Notes under the pieces: model-generated | What the model was told of the DNA's origin: nothing | Database searches by the model: none | Seen by the model: only the letters and a program-made list of their open reading frames with translations | Made by a program: the position numbers and the translations under genes | Assembly (NCBI GenBank): GCA_030278955.1 | Contig: JAOANR010000012.1 | Span: 22,313,977-22,377,976, forward strand | DNA: 64,000 nt | Origin: Hygrophila difformis | Taxonomy: Eukaryota; Streptophyta; Magnoliopsida; Lamiales; Acanthaceae | Reading direction: 5' to 3' | Part shown: positions 11,429 to 22,229 of the stretch, one piece after another | Numbering within the stretch: the stretch's first letter is position 1 | How the letters are laid out: the number at the start of each line of letters is the position of its first letter

Positions 11429-12082
11429 TGACAATCCCTTTGAGCCGGTTTTTATCGCGTTATACTGCACACACACAATACAAAAACCAAGAACACAATT
11501 TGCATAAATGTAAAGAACACAATGGTTTGTTGACCCGGTTCGGACGTCCTGTTCTACATCCGGGGGATTCCAATCCAGGCGAGAGATCACTCAACAAGAT
11601 CCAAGAAAATACAAGACACCGACTCAATCCTATCAACTCGATCTAGTACCTGAAGCTCCCCCTCAACACCTAATCTTACTGAAATGAATTGCAGACAGAT
11701 TCTTGAAGTCTTGACATCCTGCTGACAATCCTGGACTAATCCGATCTATTCCAAGATTACTTCTTTCTTGGATTTCAACTTGATAATGAAGAAGTATACA
11801 ATGAATTACTATACAACTCTTCTAAGCTCAAAATATTCTAAAGAGTTATCTTGAAGAACAATGTTTTGACACTAGAGACTTCTTAACCGATTGCTAAGGT
11901 ACAAAGAAGATTGTATAGAAGTCTTATTGAAAAATACTCTAAAAACTACTGAAGACTCAAGACTAATTAAGCGAATATTATAGAGTTGTAGTACCAATGA
12001 TCTGTTGAAGTGTAACTACACTATTGTTACTGTGATGGTGTGACAACTACATGATCCTGCATGAAATGTTAGTGTGCCAACA
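11429..12082 (-). mobile_element. Copia 5' LTR (654 bp)
   Basis: On the minus strand it starts TGTTGGCACAC and ends GGGATTGTCA next to the primer site. The partner LTR is missing, so no target duplication can be checked. Confidence 0.82.
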
Positions 12083-12198
12083 TTAACTTTTAAGAAAAAT
12101 GCATTGGAATGCGAGTCCAAATTAAAAAAGACACTTTAAATAGGATAGAGGGAGTATATATTAATAAAAATACTTTTACTCTGATGCCAATAAAGTAC
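12083..12198. mobile_element. Probable relic end of a Stowaway-like MITE
   Basis: ATAGAGGGAGTA at about 12144-12155 resembles the conserved Stowaway terminus (GAGGGAGTA plus TA target). The other end would lie beyond the Copia insertion and is not seen. Weak call. The last 10 bases (12189-12198, AATAAAGTAC) are the left target duplication of the next element. Confidence 0.35.
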
Positions 12199-13256
12199 GG
12201 AAAAAATGCCAAATAGGTCCTTTTTCTTTTCAAAAAATTCAAATCAGTCATTTTTCTATTTTATTACCAAAATAGTCCGCTACAAATGCTAATTATGTCC
12301 AATTCAGTCCTTTGTTCACTAATTATGCTCTAATTACCGACGTGACAATGATTTAAATTTAAACCTGACACGTGGACATAATATTAGTCCCTTTTCTTTT
12401 ATCTTTTGCCAATTTATTCCTAAATTTTTATTTTGTTCCATTTAGTCATCTACCCAAATCAGCCATTTCTATATTAATTGGCCTCCATCCTTTCAAATTA
12501 TTTTATTTCAAGCCAAGAACCTTAAATTTTTTATTATTACTAATCCATTTATCAAATAAATATCCAACATACTTCCGTAAATAAAATTAAACACCAAACC
12601 TCATGCATTGGATTTTATTGTCCATGCTTCCTACATTCATAACCTTCCAAAAAATAAAATTAAATCATTTACATAAAAATTAAAATTAAATCATTTACTA
12701 CGTTTTAAGGTAGGAAACAAAGTATGATTGTGTTAATTGTTGCTGAAGGAAACCAGAACCAATAAACCATTGGTTACGGTCGGATGGTTAGAGAGAGTCC
12801 GTAAAATTCCGGATCTTGGAAAACCCGGTAACAAGGCAGTCAAACCTAATGTATGAGATTTGGTGTTTAATTTTATTTACGGAAGTATGTTGACATTTAT
12901 TTGATAAATGGATTAGTAGTAATAAAAAATTTAAGGTTTTGTGCCTGAAATGAAATAATTTAAAAGGTTGGAGACCAATTAATATAAAAATAACTGATTT
13001 GGGTAGAGGACTAAATAGAACAAAACAAAAGTTTGTGACTGAATTGGCAAAAGATAAAAGAAAAGGCCAAATATTATGCGTACGTATCAGGTTTAAATTT
13101 AAACCCTTGCCACGTCAGCAATTAGAGCATAATTAGTGAACAAGGGACTGATTTGGACATAATTAGTATTTGTAGCGAACTGTTTTGGTAATAAAATAGA
13201 AAAAAGACTGATTTGAATTTTTGGAAAAGAAAAAGGACCTATTTGGCATTTTTTCA
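12199..13256. mobile_element. Fold-back Mutator-like MITE (1058 bp) with 10-bp target duplication
   Basis: Long inverted arms of about 410 bp: 12199-12610 and 12846-13256. The left end reads GGAAAAAATGCC; the right end is its complement except the outermost base. AATAAAGTAC is duplicated perfectly at 12189-12198 and 13257-13266. A 9-11 bp duplication with long inverted repeats and no transposase points to a non-autonomous Mutator-like element. The loop (12611-12845) holds no recognisable gene. Confidence 0.88.
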
Positions 13257-13266
13257 AATAAAGTAC

Positions 13267-13531
13267 TACGATGTTTGTTTGGTGACAAGCACTAAAAACA
13301 AATAACTACTGTATATTATACAAATATTCGTAAAGAGAAAACCAAACAGTCTAAACTATATATGAATTGAATCACAAACTAACACACACACACACACACA
13401 GATATATATATATACTAGTGGTGATTCTGTGCGATGCACAGTTAATGAAGACGTACAATGGCCCATGGAGGGAAAAAAAAATAGTTATAGGTAAGTGTGC
13501 GTGGGTTCCCATCTATATATTTCATTCTTAT
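13267..13531. other. Non-repeat flank with a dinucleotide microsatellite
   Basis: AT-rich host sequence with an (AC)n run at 13382-13400 and an (AT)n run at 13402-13414. No gene seen. The last five bases (CTTAT, 13527-13531) are the left target duplication of the following solo LTR. Confidence 0.7.
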
Positions 13532-15809
13532 TGTAATACCCGTAAATTTTAGAATATAAAAATAGGAATTAATCCAATAGGAAAGAAAGTTTTGTTTCCG
13601 AGAACCCATAAACTCGGAAATGCTCGGAAATCAAAAGACGATGATTTAGAACCCGACGGACCTAAACCTAAGATTTCAGACGTGAAATCGAATTAAGTCG
13701 GAATAAATTTATGATGAGAAGCATAATCCGAAAATGACCCGGAAAATCGAGCGCGAAAACATGGAAGGATAGAAGTCCGAAAGAGAGGAGAAAAAGACCC
13801 GACGGATCGGATCGCACGGACCCGCCCGGACCGCAGTCCAGGCGGGGACCGCGCGCTGGCCAGGCGGGGTTTGGCCAAAAGGCGCGCCAACCCCGCGTGG
13901 CTCTACAGGTTTTGGCAACTTGCGCGTTTTCGGCGATTTCTTACCATAATTCGACCCCCCGACTTTGGAAAGTGGATTTTGGACGGGGGAAGGTGAATAA
14001 GGTCGACCTAGGGTTGTCTCCCCACCCCATAAGCAGTCACAACAACCTCCTAAAGCTCTCTCAAACTCTCCCAAGCCAAAATACTCTCCCGACGAACTTC
14101 CGACGGACTTCCGGCGACTTTCCGGCAACCTACAACGACCAAGCAAGGGAGTGGAACAAGGATTTCAGTGATAGATTCATTGGTAAGCCTCCAAACAGAT
14201 TTCCATTCTCGTTTTTCCTCTCAAATCCCCAATCTAACTCTCGAATCGTTGGTTCCAAATACGATCGTGGCCAAAGTCGGGAACTTTGCGTTTCGTAGAT
14301 CCGTTCGTAGGATTTTGGACGAGCCGAGCGACCCTAGGACTACTCAAGAACACAACCACTGTAAGTTGAGCCTTCCATATCAATACGAGTGATTTAGGGG
14401 CGTCCGGTATAGGCGTAATGTAACGAAACGTAAAAATCGTAATTAAAAACCCCAACGTGCGCAGTTTCTGAAATCGGCCTAAAACTCCTATTTCGAGGAC
14501 TCAATCCGAGAAACTCAAAACTAGACTTTTAATCCTAACACATAAATCTAGGTTGTGTAAAAATTTCAGACATTTTCGTTAACGTTTGCTATTTTAAATC
14601 GCATTGAAAAAAAAATGTTTTGACAAAACGTGTTTGAAATCTGCCTATGAACATGTTCGAACTTAGTGAGTTTGTTTCTATATTTTGTAGTCCGATTTGA
14701 TCTTTACAATCTAAATGAAAGTTGTAGATAATCATGTCTAGTATATGTGGTTAAAATTTCAGAATTTTTGGAGTCCATTTGATATGTCAAAAAGCCAATT
14801 TTCCGAACTGTGACAAATCTGTTTTGAGACAGTAAACTGTTTCCGTAATAAACTCGATTTTTGACATGTTTCCTCAACTTATTTCGAGAAAGTTAAAACA
14901 CAAAAGTTGTTCGTTAGGGTGTTTTGCATAAACTGTGAAGTTTTCAGATTTTTCGGACTTAAATCGAATTTTTAAATTGAAAAGGCGCAAACTGTGACGC
15001 CAAGATACTTTTAAATCGAAGGGTTTTGAAATTTCGAAACGAACGATCAAAGATTTGAAATACGATACATCTATACTTTTGAAAAACCCCGATACATTAA
15101 ATCTAAACGATACTTGAGATACTTGGTGGAGGGTGAGTGCTCTGCAGGGTGCCCCTCTAGCCTTTCTCTTCGGGCCTATAATGGACGAGAGAATTTGATG
15201 AGATATTACGCCAATCGGCGGGAGATACATGGCCTACTCTCTCGGGTTGTCCGTATGGATTTCTCGAGGCTCCGGAGTGGTACTGGGTATGGCAGATACG
15301 GCTGCGGCCGCCGGATCACCGGCTAAACGAGATACTTACGAAACGGCTGCGGCCGCCGGATCACCGGCTATACAAAACACTGAGAAATGGTTACGTAACG
15401 GGGAAAATAAAAGATTTAATATTTTTGAGTATTTATTTATTTATGCATGCCTTTAAATTATGCATTTAAATTATGTCTTTAAATTTCATATCATGACCAA
15501 ATTGTTATTGTGGATTAGATGCATGTTCAAGTACACAATTAAAATTATTATTTCCTTTAGATTTTGTGAATGCATGTTAGGAGTGAAATTTTAAATTATC
15601 TAATTAAATCCCTTTATTTCTATGTTAGGATCGACTTACTCAGTATTTTATATACTGATAAAATTGTTGTTTTCTCTTTTCCTTTCAGAGTATGAAGATA
15701 ATGCATGAGCATATGCATTGGGGGATGGAAAAACTTAAACATTGTTTTTATTGCTTTTACGATACTTGCATAACGGGCATGTAAATCCCGAGTTTTGGCC
15801 ATGTCGGCC
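13532..15809 (+). mobile_element. Solo LTR, part 1 of 2 (same subfamily as 1159-3645)
   Basis: Starts TGTAATACCCG and follows the solo LTR at 1159-3645 closely until 15809, where element A interrupts it. It resumes at 50075 and ends at 50288. The two parts total 2492 bp, and CTTAT is duplicated at 13527-13531 and 50289-50293. Bases 15805-15809 (CGGCC) are also the left target duplication of element A. Confidence 0.93.
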
Positions 15810-18698
15810 TGAAACTTTTGACAATTTCGTCACACGAGTATTTTCTAAAATATCCCAGGTTAAATTTATTAAATGAGAAGAGTTATGATTCATGGGGAAG
15901 GGGTTTAAGGATATATTTCACCTTTTATTACTCATGTGGGAAACTTTGATTTCGAACGGCGCTGTGGACCTCCTCGGCATGAAACTTTTGACAATTTTCA
16001 CGGTGCAGCCGGGATAGATAATTCAATCTCGACCTTCAGTCTATCACACTGAAGATCTCCGGCGTTTAGCATCATGAAACTTATCATAGTTTTATGTCAT
16101 GAAGATCCTTGCCATGACATACATTCCCACTATATGAGTATTTTCTGAAAAATCATAATTCTGGTTTTCAATTTTATTTAATGAAACCAATTTATGAAGG
16201 CGGAGTTGGGATTAGAGATATATTTATAGGTTGTCACGTTTTTATTACTCGTGTTAAGAAACTGTGGCCCGAAAGCGCACGGTGTCAAAAATTGCAGTAA
16301 TTTATAGTAAGACCGGATCGTTCACTGGAGGATGTGCGATGGAAGCAGGGCCCACGCCGTTTACTAAGATTTTCCACTCGGTTACTCAATTCAAGTTTGT
16401 GTTTTAAACTATCAACTACTTGACATAATTTAAACTAAGCTATGAAAGCAATTAAAATAAAGCAGATAAAGTTGTTCTAGAAAGCGAATTAAATTTAATC
16501 TAAGAAAGCCATAAAATTATTCTAAGAAAGCGGTTAAAATTATTCTATGAAAGCATATTTAAAATGAGACAGAAGGGACAGGAAGAAAAGAATAAAGATT
16601 GGACAAGATTCAGATGAAACACAGTTAAACTTCCATTTTAATACACAGATCTTAGCTTGGGATAATCCATCAGTTAGCTAACTCTCATGCTTTCTGTACT
16701 ATGTTCCCTTTAACAGACAGGTACTTACAGTAAGAATTTACATGCTCTTAATGACAACAAATTCTAAGATACCACAGACTTACAACTGCTCCCGTCAGAG
16801 CGTGTCATTTATCTGTGGTGGACAAGCAACACCCGACAAATCATTTATTGAGATGCCAAGTACTGCTATCATTCCCCCATGTCACACCCAAAGATTCTAA
16901 TTAAGCTCTGAACTATTCCTTAACTCTCAGTCCTAGTAGCAGTTACGCAACTCTGAATACAACCGAGTGACCTCTAAAGAAAGCAGTTAAAAGAAAGCAG
17001 TAAAAGAAAGCGGTAAAGAAAGCATTTAAAATCCTATCACTCGGAGGTTTTTGAAAGTCTGACCCTGGTAGTAAAAGAAAGCCCCCAGTCAGAATGACTG
17101 GGTGTGGATCAAGAATTCCCTATTCTCGGTGAACCGCTCGCAGTGTTCACTTCCCGTCGGGTGGTTATGAGATGCAAACTAATGAAATGAACTAATAAAT
17201 TAGTTCGTTCCGGATGTACTCACTCAGGACTCAAAAATAGGCATTGGCAGAGGAGGATAGCAGTTGAAAGGAACTCAACCCTATCTTAGAAAATAACCAA
17301 GGCCTATGTATTGTTCCTCTAGAATTATCTATCACACCGTATTTGAATCCAAGTGGACCCCATCTCAGTGTGATATCTAATACCAGATTTCCAACACACA
17401 GCAATTTTGGAAAATAATAGATATTTGAAAATCATTCCCTAAACAGGTACTAGACTCTCAATTAAAACGCAGATCCTTTCAGTCTAAGTGAGACCTAATC
17501 GCTGACTCTGCTTCTAATTTCCCAAAATCAACCCCCAGTCGAAGGTGAATTAGTCATAACTGTGGAATTTATCCCTTACTCAGATCCGGATTTTATAAAT
17601 GAATTTTTGTTGGAAATTTATTGTGAGACATCTGATTAAAATCTAGACTTCTATGTCCAAGGGAAGGATCCCAAAATAATACTGACCACAATATCTACAT
17701 AATAATATCATGCATAAATTTATAAAGAAGTGTAAAATTAAATAACCCAAAATATAAGGTGGGTTTAGACAGAAGTGAAACAGAGAGATGAAATAGCCGG
17801 AGATGAGAAGAATTTTGGCTAAAGAGATGACAAAATAATTAGGGTTAATTGGATTGCAGTTATCTGTGGTCCAGTTCCCTAATTATTAAGGTGAGATGAT
17901 TTTTAGACAGTGGAATGCCCTAGATGGCAGTTGCCGCCGTCATCTTAGACTCCACTATCTGTGAATTTGGATGAAAACGTACATGTTCTATTACTGCAAT
18001 AATTATTCGATGACATTGGCATATATCATCTAACATTACTACAGTTCCAGATTCGGGTTTGAAATCAAGATAAAGAAAGAGAAAACTGTATCCGGATAGG
18101 AGTCAACTGAGCAGCTATTATAATCCCGGATGGAAGAACCGCCAAGGCTCCCACCGACCACTATCCGGACCATGCAAAATAACAGCTAATAATTAATATT
18201 CAGAATACGAGCTAGTTATCCATGAGGGAATACCCGCCAACATTAGTCTGATGTATTCTTTACTAATTGTTACACACAATACACAAAAGACAAAATAGAG
18301 TGAAATAAAGAGAGGAACCTGCATGAGAGACATTGGTTTCTCATGCAGGGTGATGGAATTAATCCATAATTGATGGCTTTAATAATCCCTCCTACCATAA
18401 GTGATTACAGTCCGGATTATCTGTTTAAGACATCATGATTTTGTTTATAGAAAATTATTTTAATGGCAATTGAACAAAGGTCCTCTAATCACAACAATTG
18501 GTGATTTAATTATTGCTAATTAGACTCATGAATCATTAATGACTAGAGGGTTCAATTAATTAATGGGTGGAAATGGAGAATCAAAATTTTGGCAGCATAA
18601 CGCCTTATACTGCAATTCTAGAGTATTACATCTTAATCCGTGGGATTCAGATGTGAGTGTTTGCAATATAATGGAAGGTGGAAGATCAGAATTTTGGG

Positions 18699-18707
18699 AT
18701 TAAATAG
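18699..18707 (-). promoter_or_regulatory. TATA-like box downstream of the second LTR palindrome array
   Basis: The minus strand reads CTATTTAAT just after the array that ends near 18721. Position only; no transcription start is known. Confidence 0.4.
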
Positions 18708-18720
18708 GGAGGAGGATCCT

Positions 18721-19262
18721 GTCGAGATACCATAAATGGTGTCATGGGCCGAGACCCTCGACCTGGGTGCCTCGACAGGTTTGCAGAAATTTGGGCAGAG
18801 TTTCACCTTGTGTCACTAAGCAAAAGTTGTGTCGCGGACCGTGGGTCCGCGACAGGTGTTTAGCGACACAGAGTTGCCTCTGGAAATTTCTAAGTATTTT
18901 GGTTCCTAGTCACTATCCTGGAATTGTGTCGCAGAGCATGGCTCCGCGACAGGATGTTTAGCGACTGGGGTTTTCAAGATAAATATGCAAGGCATAATTT
19001 CCTGTCTCGGAATAGAGGTTGAGTCGCGGACCATGGGTCCACGACTAAGGTGTTCCGCGACAAGAGCCATGCAGGTGAAAATAACAAGAGTTTGGCTCCT
19101 GGTCGCTAAGCAAAAGTTGTGTCGCGGACCGTGGGTCCGCGACAAGGTGTTTAGCGACCAGGAGTTTTCAGATAATGGAGACAAGTGTCCTTAGACATCC
19201 ATGTCGCGGAACACCCTCCTGTCGACAAACGTGGCTTGTCGACAGGGGTCGGTTGGCGACAA
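18721..19262. repeat. Palindrome array 2 of element A (GTCGCGGA type), 3' LTR
   Basis: Inverted pairs of GTCGCGGACC and GGTCCGCGAC around three bases, perfect at 18831-18853 and 19121-19143. Variant copies near 18929 and 19023, and looser GTCGAC/TCGAC copies at both ends. Units are spaced about 95-100 bp and are often followed by GTTTAGCGAC. The same array is at 48316-48857 in the other LTR. Confidence 0.88.
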
Positions 19263-19900
19263 GGGTGGTTCAGGACCCAAGTCAGTAAAAGCAAAGTTGA
19301 ACAGTAGCATGCAAAAAGTGTGATCTCAACCCATTTCGGATTTAAAAGCTATTCTAAGCCAAAAACAACCAAACAATATTTAAAATAACAAGAACATGCT
19401 TGAACCGAAATGAACCTATCTAGAACAATAATTAAAATAAGGCAACATCCTAATCTAGGGATCGATCACACACATCCATACCATTATCCATGAAAATAAC
19501 ATCAGGAAGCACAATAAGGAGAAATGGGGGTCGAATGAACCCAAAAAGGCAAATGAAAGCAAAGAATCCATGGGGTGTGAGACCCATTTCATGATTTGGG
19601 ACACATTTGATGAATATTTTCCCATATTATTTAGTGAGTTTGATAATATCCATGATTTTGGACATTTCAAACCCTAGATCAAAAGTTTAGAAGGAAAAAC
19701 AAGATGAAAAACTGGCTACCTAGCAACTGGAACAGTAAAACCAACATTAAATGTAACTAATCTAAACTAAACTGGTGCATGAATTAAATAATACAAAAGA
19801 AAAAAGAATAAAACTAAGCTAAAGCTACCTAAGAACTCAGCTCTCCAATTTGTCTTCAAGAATGAATTCTCCACACTGTTGAGCTCATGGGGGTCTCCTC

Positions 19901-19910
19901 ATATTTATAG
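19901..19910 (-). promoter_or_regulatory. LTR TATA box of element A
   Basis: The minus strand reads CTATAAATAT, about 75 bp downstream of palindrome array 1. Element B has TATAAAA at the equivalent distance (33532-33538), so this is the likely LTR promoter core. Confidence 0.7.
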
Positions 19911-19983
19911 GAGTGGAGCCCTAGGCCCATGGGCTTGATCTGAGGCCCACTATGTCTCAAGACATCACACACATCACAACTTT

Positions 19984-20274
19984 GTCGCGGACTGGGTTGC
20001 ATGTGGCAAGGCTTCTCGACTGGTTCTTGTGTCTTTATCCGTGTCCGTGTCGCGGAAGCATGGACCGCGACAGGGGTTCCTCGACTGGGGTGTGGCTTGG
20101 CCTCCAAGGTTTTGGTGGCGCGGAGCTTGATCGTGTCGCGGAACCATGGTCCTCGACCAGGGTTCCTCGACTGGGTTCCCAGACTGGTCTTCTTCCTCGT
20201 GTTGTATGTTGTCGCGGGTCTTCTCCTGTGTCGCGGAACCATGGTCCTCGACCAGGGTTCCTCGACAGGTGTTC
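19984..20274. repeat. Palindrome array 1 of element A (GTCGCGGA type), 3' LTR
   Basis: Repeated GTCGCGGAACCATGGTCC and GTTCCTCGAC units (for example near 20048, 20136 and 20229), upstream of the LTR TATA box on the minus strand. The other LTR carries it at about 49587-49880. Confidence 0.87.
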
Positions 20275-20578
20275 CCAGACAGCTGATGGGCCGGATGGCC
20301 CAAAGTTATTATTTTTGTGGGCTTGTTTTATCTTTTGCCCATCTTCTTCATTCCTTTTTCTTTTCTTTTCTTTTTCTCATGTTTTTGGATTTTTCTAACA
20401 TAAATATGTAATAAAATTACATATTTGTGCATTTTTCATACCAGCTCAATATTTTTACAATTATGCATAAATCAGTCCAATTCGACTGCTTTCTTATTTA
20501 ATATAAGACCGGAATGCGATCAAATGCCCGTTTCAGACACGGAAATGGATTGAAAATAATGGTCATTTCTGGCCATTA

Positions 20579-20591
20579 TCAACATCCTCAC
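20579..20591 (-). other. Polypurine tract/3' LTR junction of element A
   Basis: The minus strand reads GTGAGGATGT then TGA, where TGA is the LTR start. The same 13-mer is found at 26492-26504 and 28785-28797 in A and at 43321-43333 and 45751-45763 in B. Confidence 0.75.
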
Positions 20592-22229
20592 ATTTAATAC
20601 TGATCGTCCCCGAGCAGTCAGAGTCAATGTTCCTAAGAACACGGACTCTACATATTCAATTCATTTTCGTGGCTTCATAAATCACATTCTTTTTGGATTG
20701 GGAAAAGACAATCAAAAACTACAAGTATTAAGTTCCCTTGATTGCAGTGTTTAATGAAATGATACTTGCTCACTACATCGGGCCTACAAATCAAACATTA
20801 TTATCAACCCTTCATGAATATCATGTTTGAAAGATGCAAAGATTAAAAATGAGAATTAAGGGATGACATGAACATTTCACAATTCATGAAACAGAACCTC
20901 ACATATAGGAGAATCGGAAAATTCACTCACTCTCAATTGGGGTTTAATCAGTGAACACTCATAATCAATTTTAATTAAATTATCCCATAAGCTTGCAATC
21001 AGACCAACTCGCCACCGGCTCATTTCCTCAAATCGAGATCATGAGGTCTTATTCGAGGGTTATAATGGGGCATACGGTTGTAACATTAGGTAGGAAAGGG
21101 AAATATTGGGTTAATAAGTAGCAAGAATTAATTTAATCATAACATGGCATATTTTTATTTAAAGATTTATGATCATCAATATTTCTCTCTCTTTCTTTTG
21201 CTTTTCTTTTCTATTGCATGACATTAGACTATGTCTAATTTGCTTTGTCATTTGCAATTTATTTGATGTTGAATGGATCTCAACAAAATATATATATATA
21301 TATATTTTTGAATCGGTTTATTGAATACCGATTTGATGAATTGATGATCATAAATTTAATGCCTTGATAAAATTCATTCTTACACACTTGGGTTTGAATT
21401 TTTGGGTCTTTTTGTAAGGATAGGAATAATATAGGGGGCTTCAAAGAAAAATTAGGCTTATAGGCTCAAATTGGTTAATCCTAAAGGGAAAATGTTTTTG
21501 GGTTTGGAATTCAAAAGAAGGCCAAAAATTTGGGTTTTCTAGGTGCCTCGATCATATGCTCGATTTCGGGAATATGGCATGGTCTTGAATCGGTCCCAAT
21601 CGCAAGTTTAGTTTCCTTTAATTAAAATGATTAACACATCAAAGAAAATAAATGAGTAAAAGTGACTCATGGCTCAAACCTCACAAGGTTGGGTTGATTC
21701 ATGTCATACAATATTCTCAAATTTAATCAAAGCTTAATTCTAACAATTTATTCAATCAAAATTTCTAACATGCAGATTTACTACCCAATAAGCTGATCGC
21801 ATCATTAAATTTTTATAGCTCAAAACCTTAGGAATCCATATCATGCATGTTTTCAATTATATTATCCCAATTTAAAAGTTTGAAAATTTAATCTTAAGCC
21901 TAAATTCAACATGTGAATTTAGAACAGGTTTATGCATATTTTTGCTGGTTATTTAATTTAAAGCGGTAAAGAGGCACTGCTGACATACGGAGCATGTCAA
22001 CAGCATATTTTTGGCCTGACAGTCACTTATTCATCTTGGACTGTCAGACATCTTTTCAGAAATAAAAGAACTAATAAAAACAGAGAGAGTTGTTGGGGTT
22101 GCAGAATCCCAATCTGAAAGCAGTAATTATATCAATTACAAGAGATTTCATTTGCAATCAAATCTATCTGCATGGATGGTTTGAAATTCTCTTGTATGAT
22201 ATTTACAATTGAGCTAAAAAATGATGAAG
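20592..22229 (-). other. Spacer between accessory gene and 3' LTR of element A
   Basis: AT-rich, about 1.6 kb, with an (AT)n microsatellite at 21288-21305. No coding frame, hairpin array or RNA gene is seen. It would be the 3' untranslated part of the element RNA. Confidence 0.6.

Larger units (their letters stand above)
8664..12082 (-). mobile_element. Ty1/Copia element, 5' half, decayed and truncated
   Basis: The order on the minus strand is LTR (12082-11429), primer site, gag, protease region, integrase core. The integrase is cut at 8663 by the LTR of the neighbouring Ty3-type element. Reverse transcriptase, RNase H and the 3' LTR are not in the window. Frameshifts throughout show it is inactive. 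Confidence 0.88.
15810..20581 (-). mobile_element. Element A 3' LTR (4772 bp)
   Basis: On the minus strand it starts TGATAATGGCC and ends AAAGTTTCA. It is nearly identical to the other LTR of A, with scattered single-base differences and one block difference near 20375-20545, so the insertion is fairly recent. It contains two palindrome arrays with TATA-like boxes downstream and no supported protein gene. The end motif GTCAAAAGTTTCATG occurs again about 170 bp inside the LTR, with a weaker copy near 16073. Confidence 0.93.

Noticed and set aside
18767..19194. Open frames over the LTR palindrome arrays (also 19856-20411, 48372-48799 and 49461-50171) on both strands
   Set aside because: Frames on both strands arise from stop-poor CG palindromes, are repeated in each LTR copy, and match no protein family.
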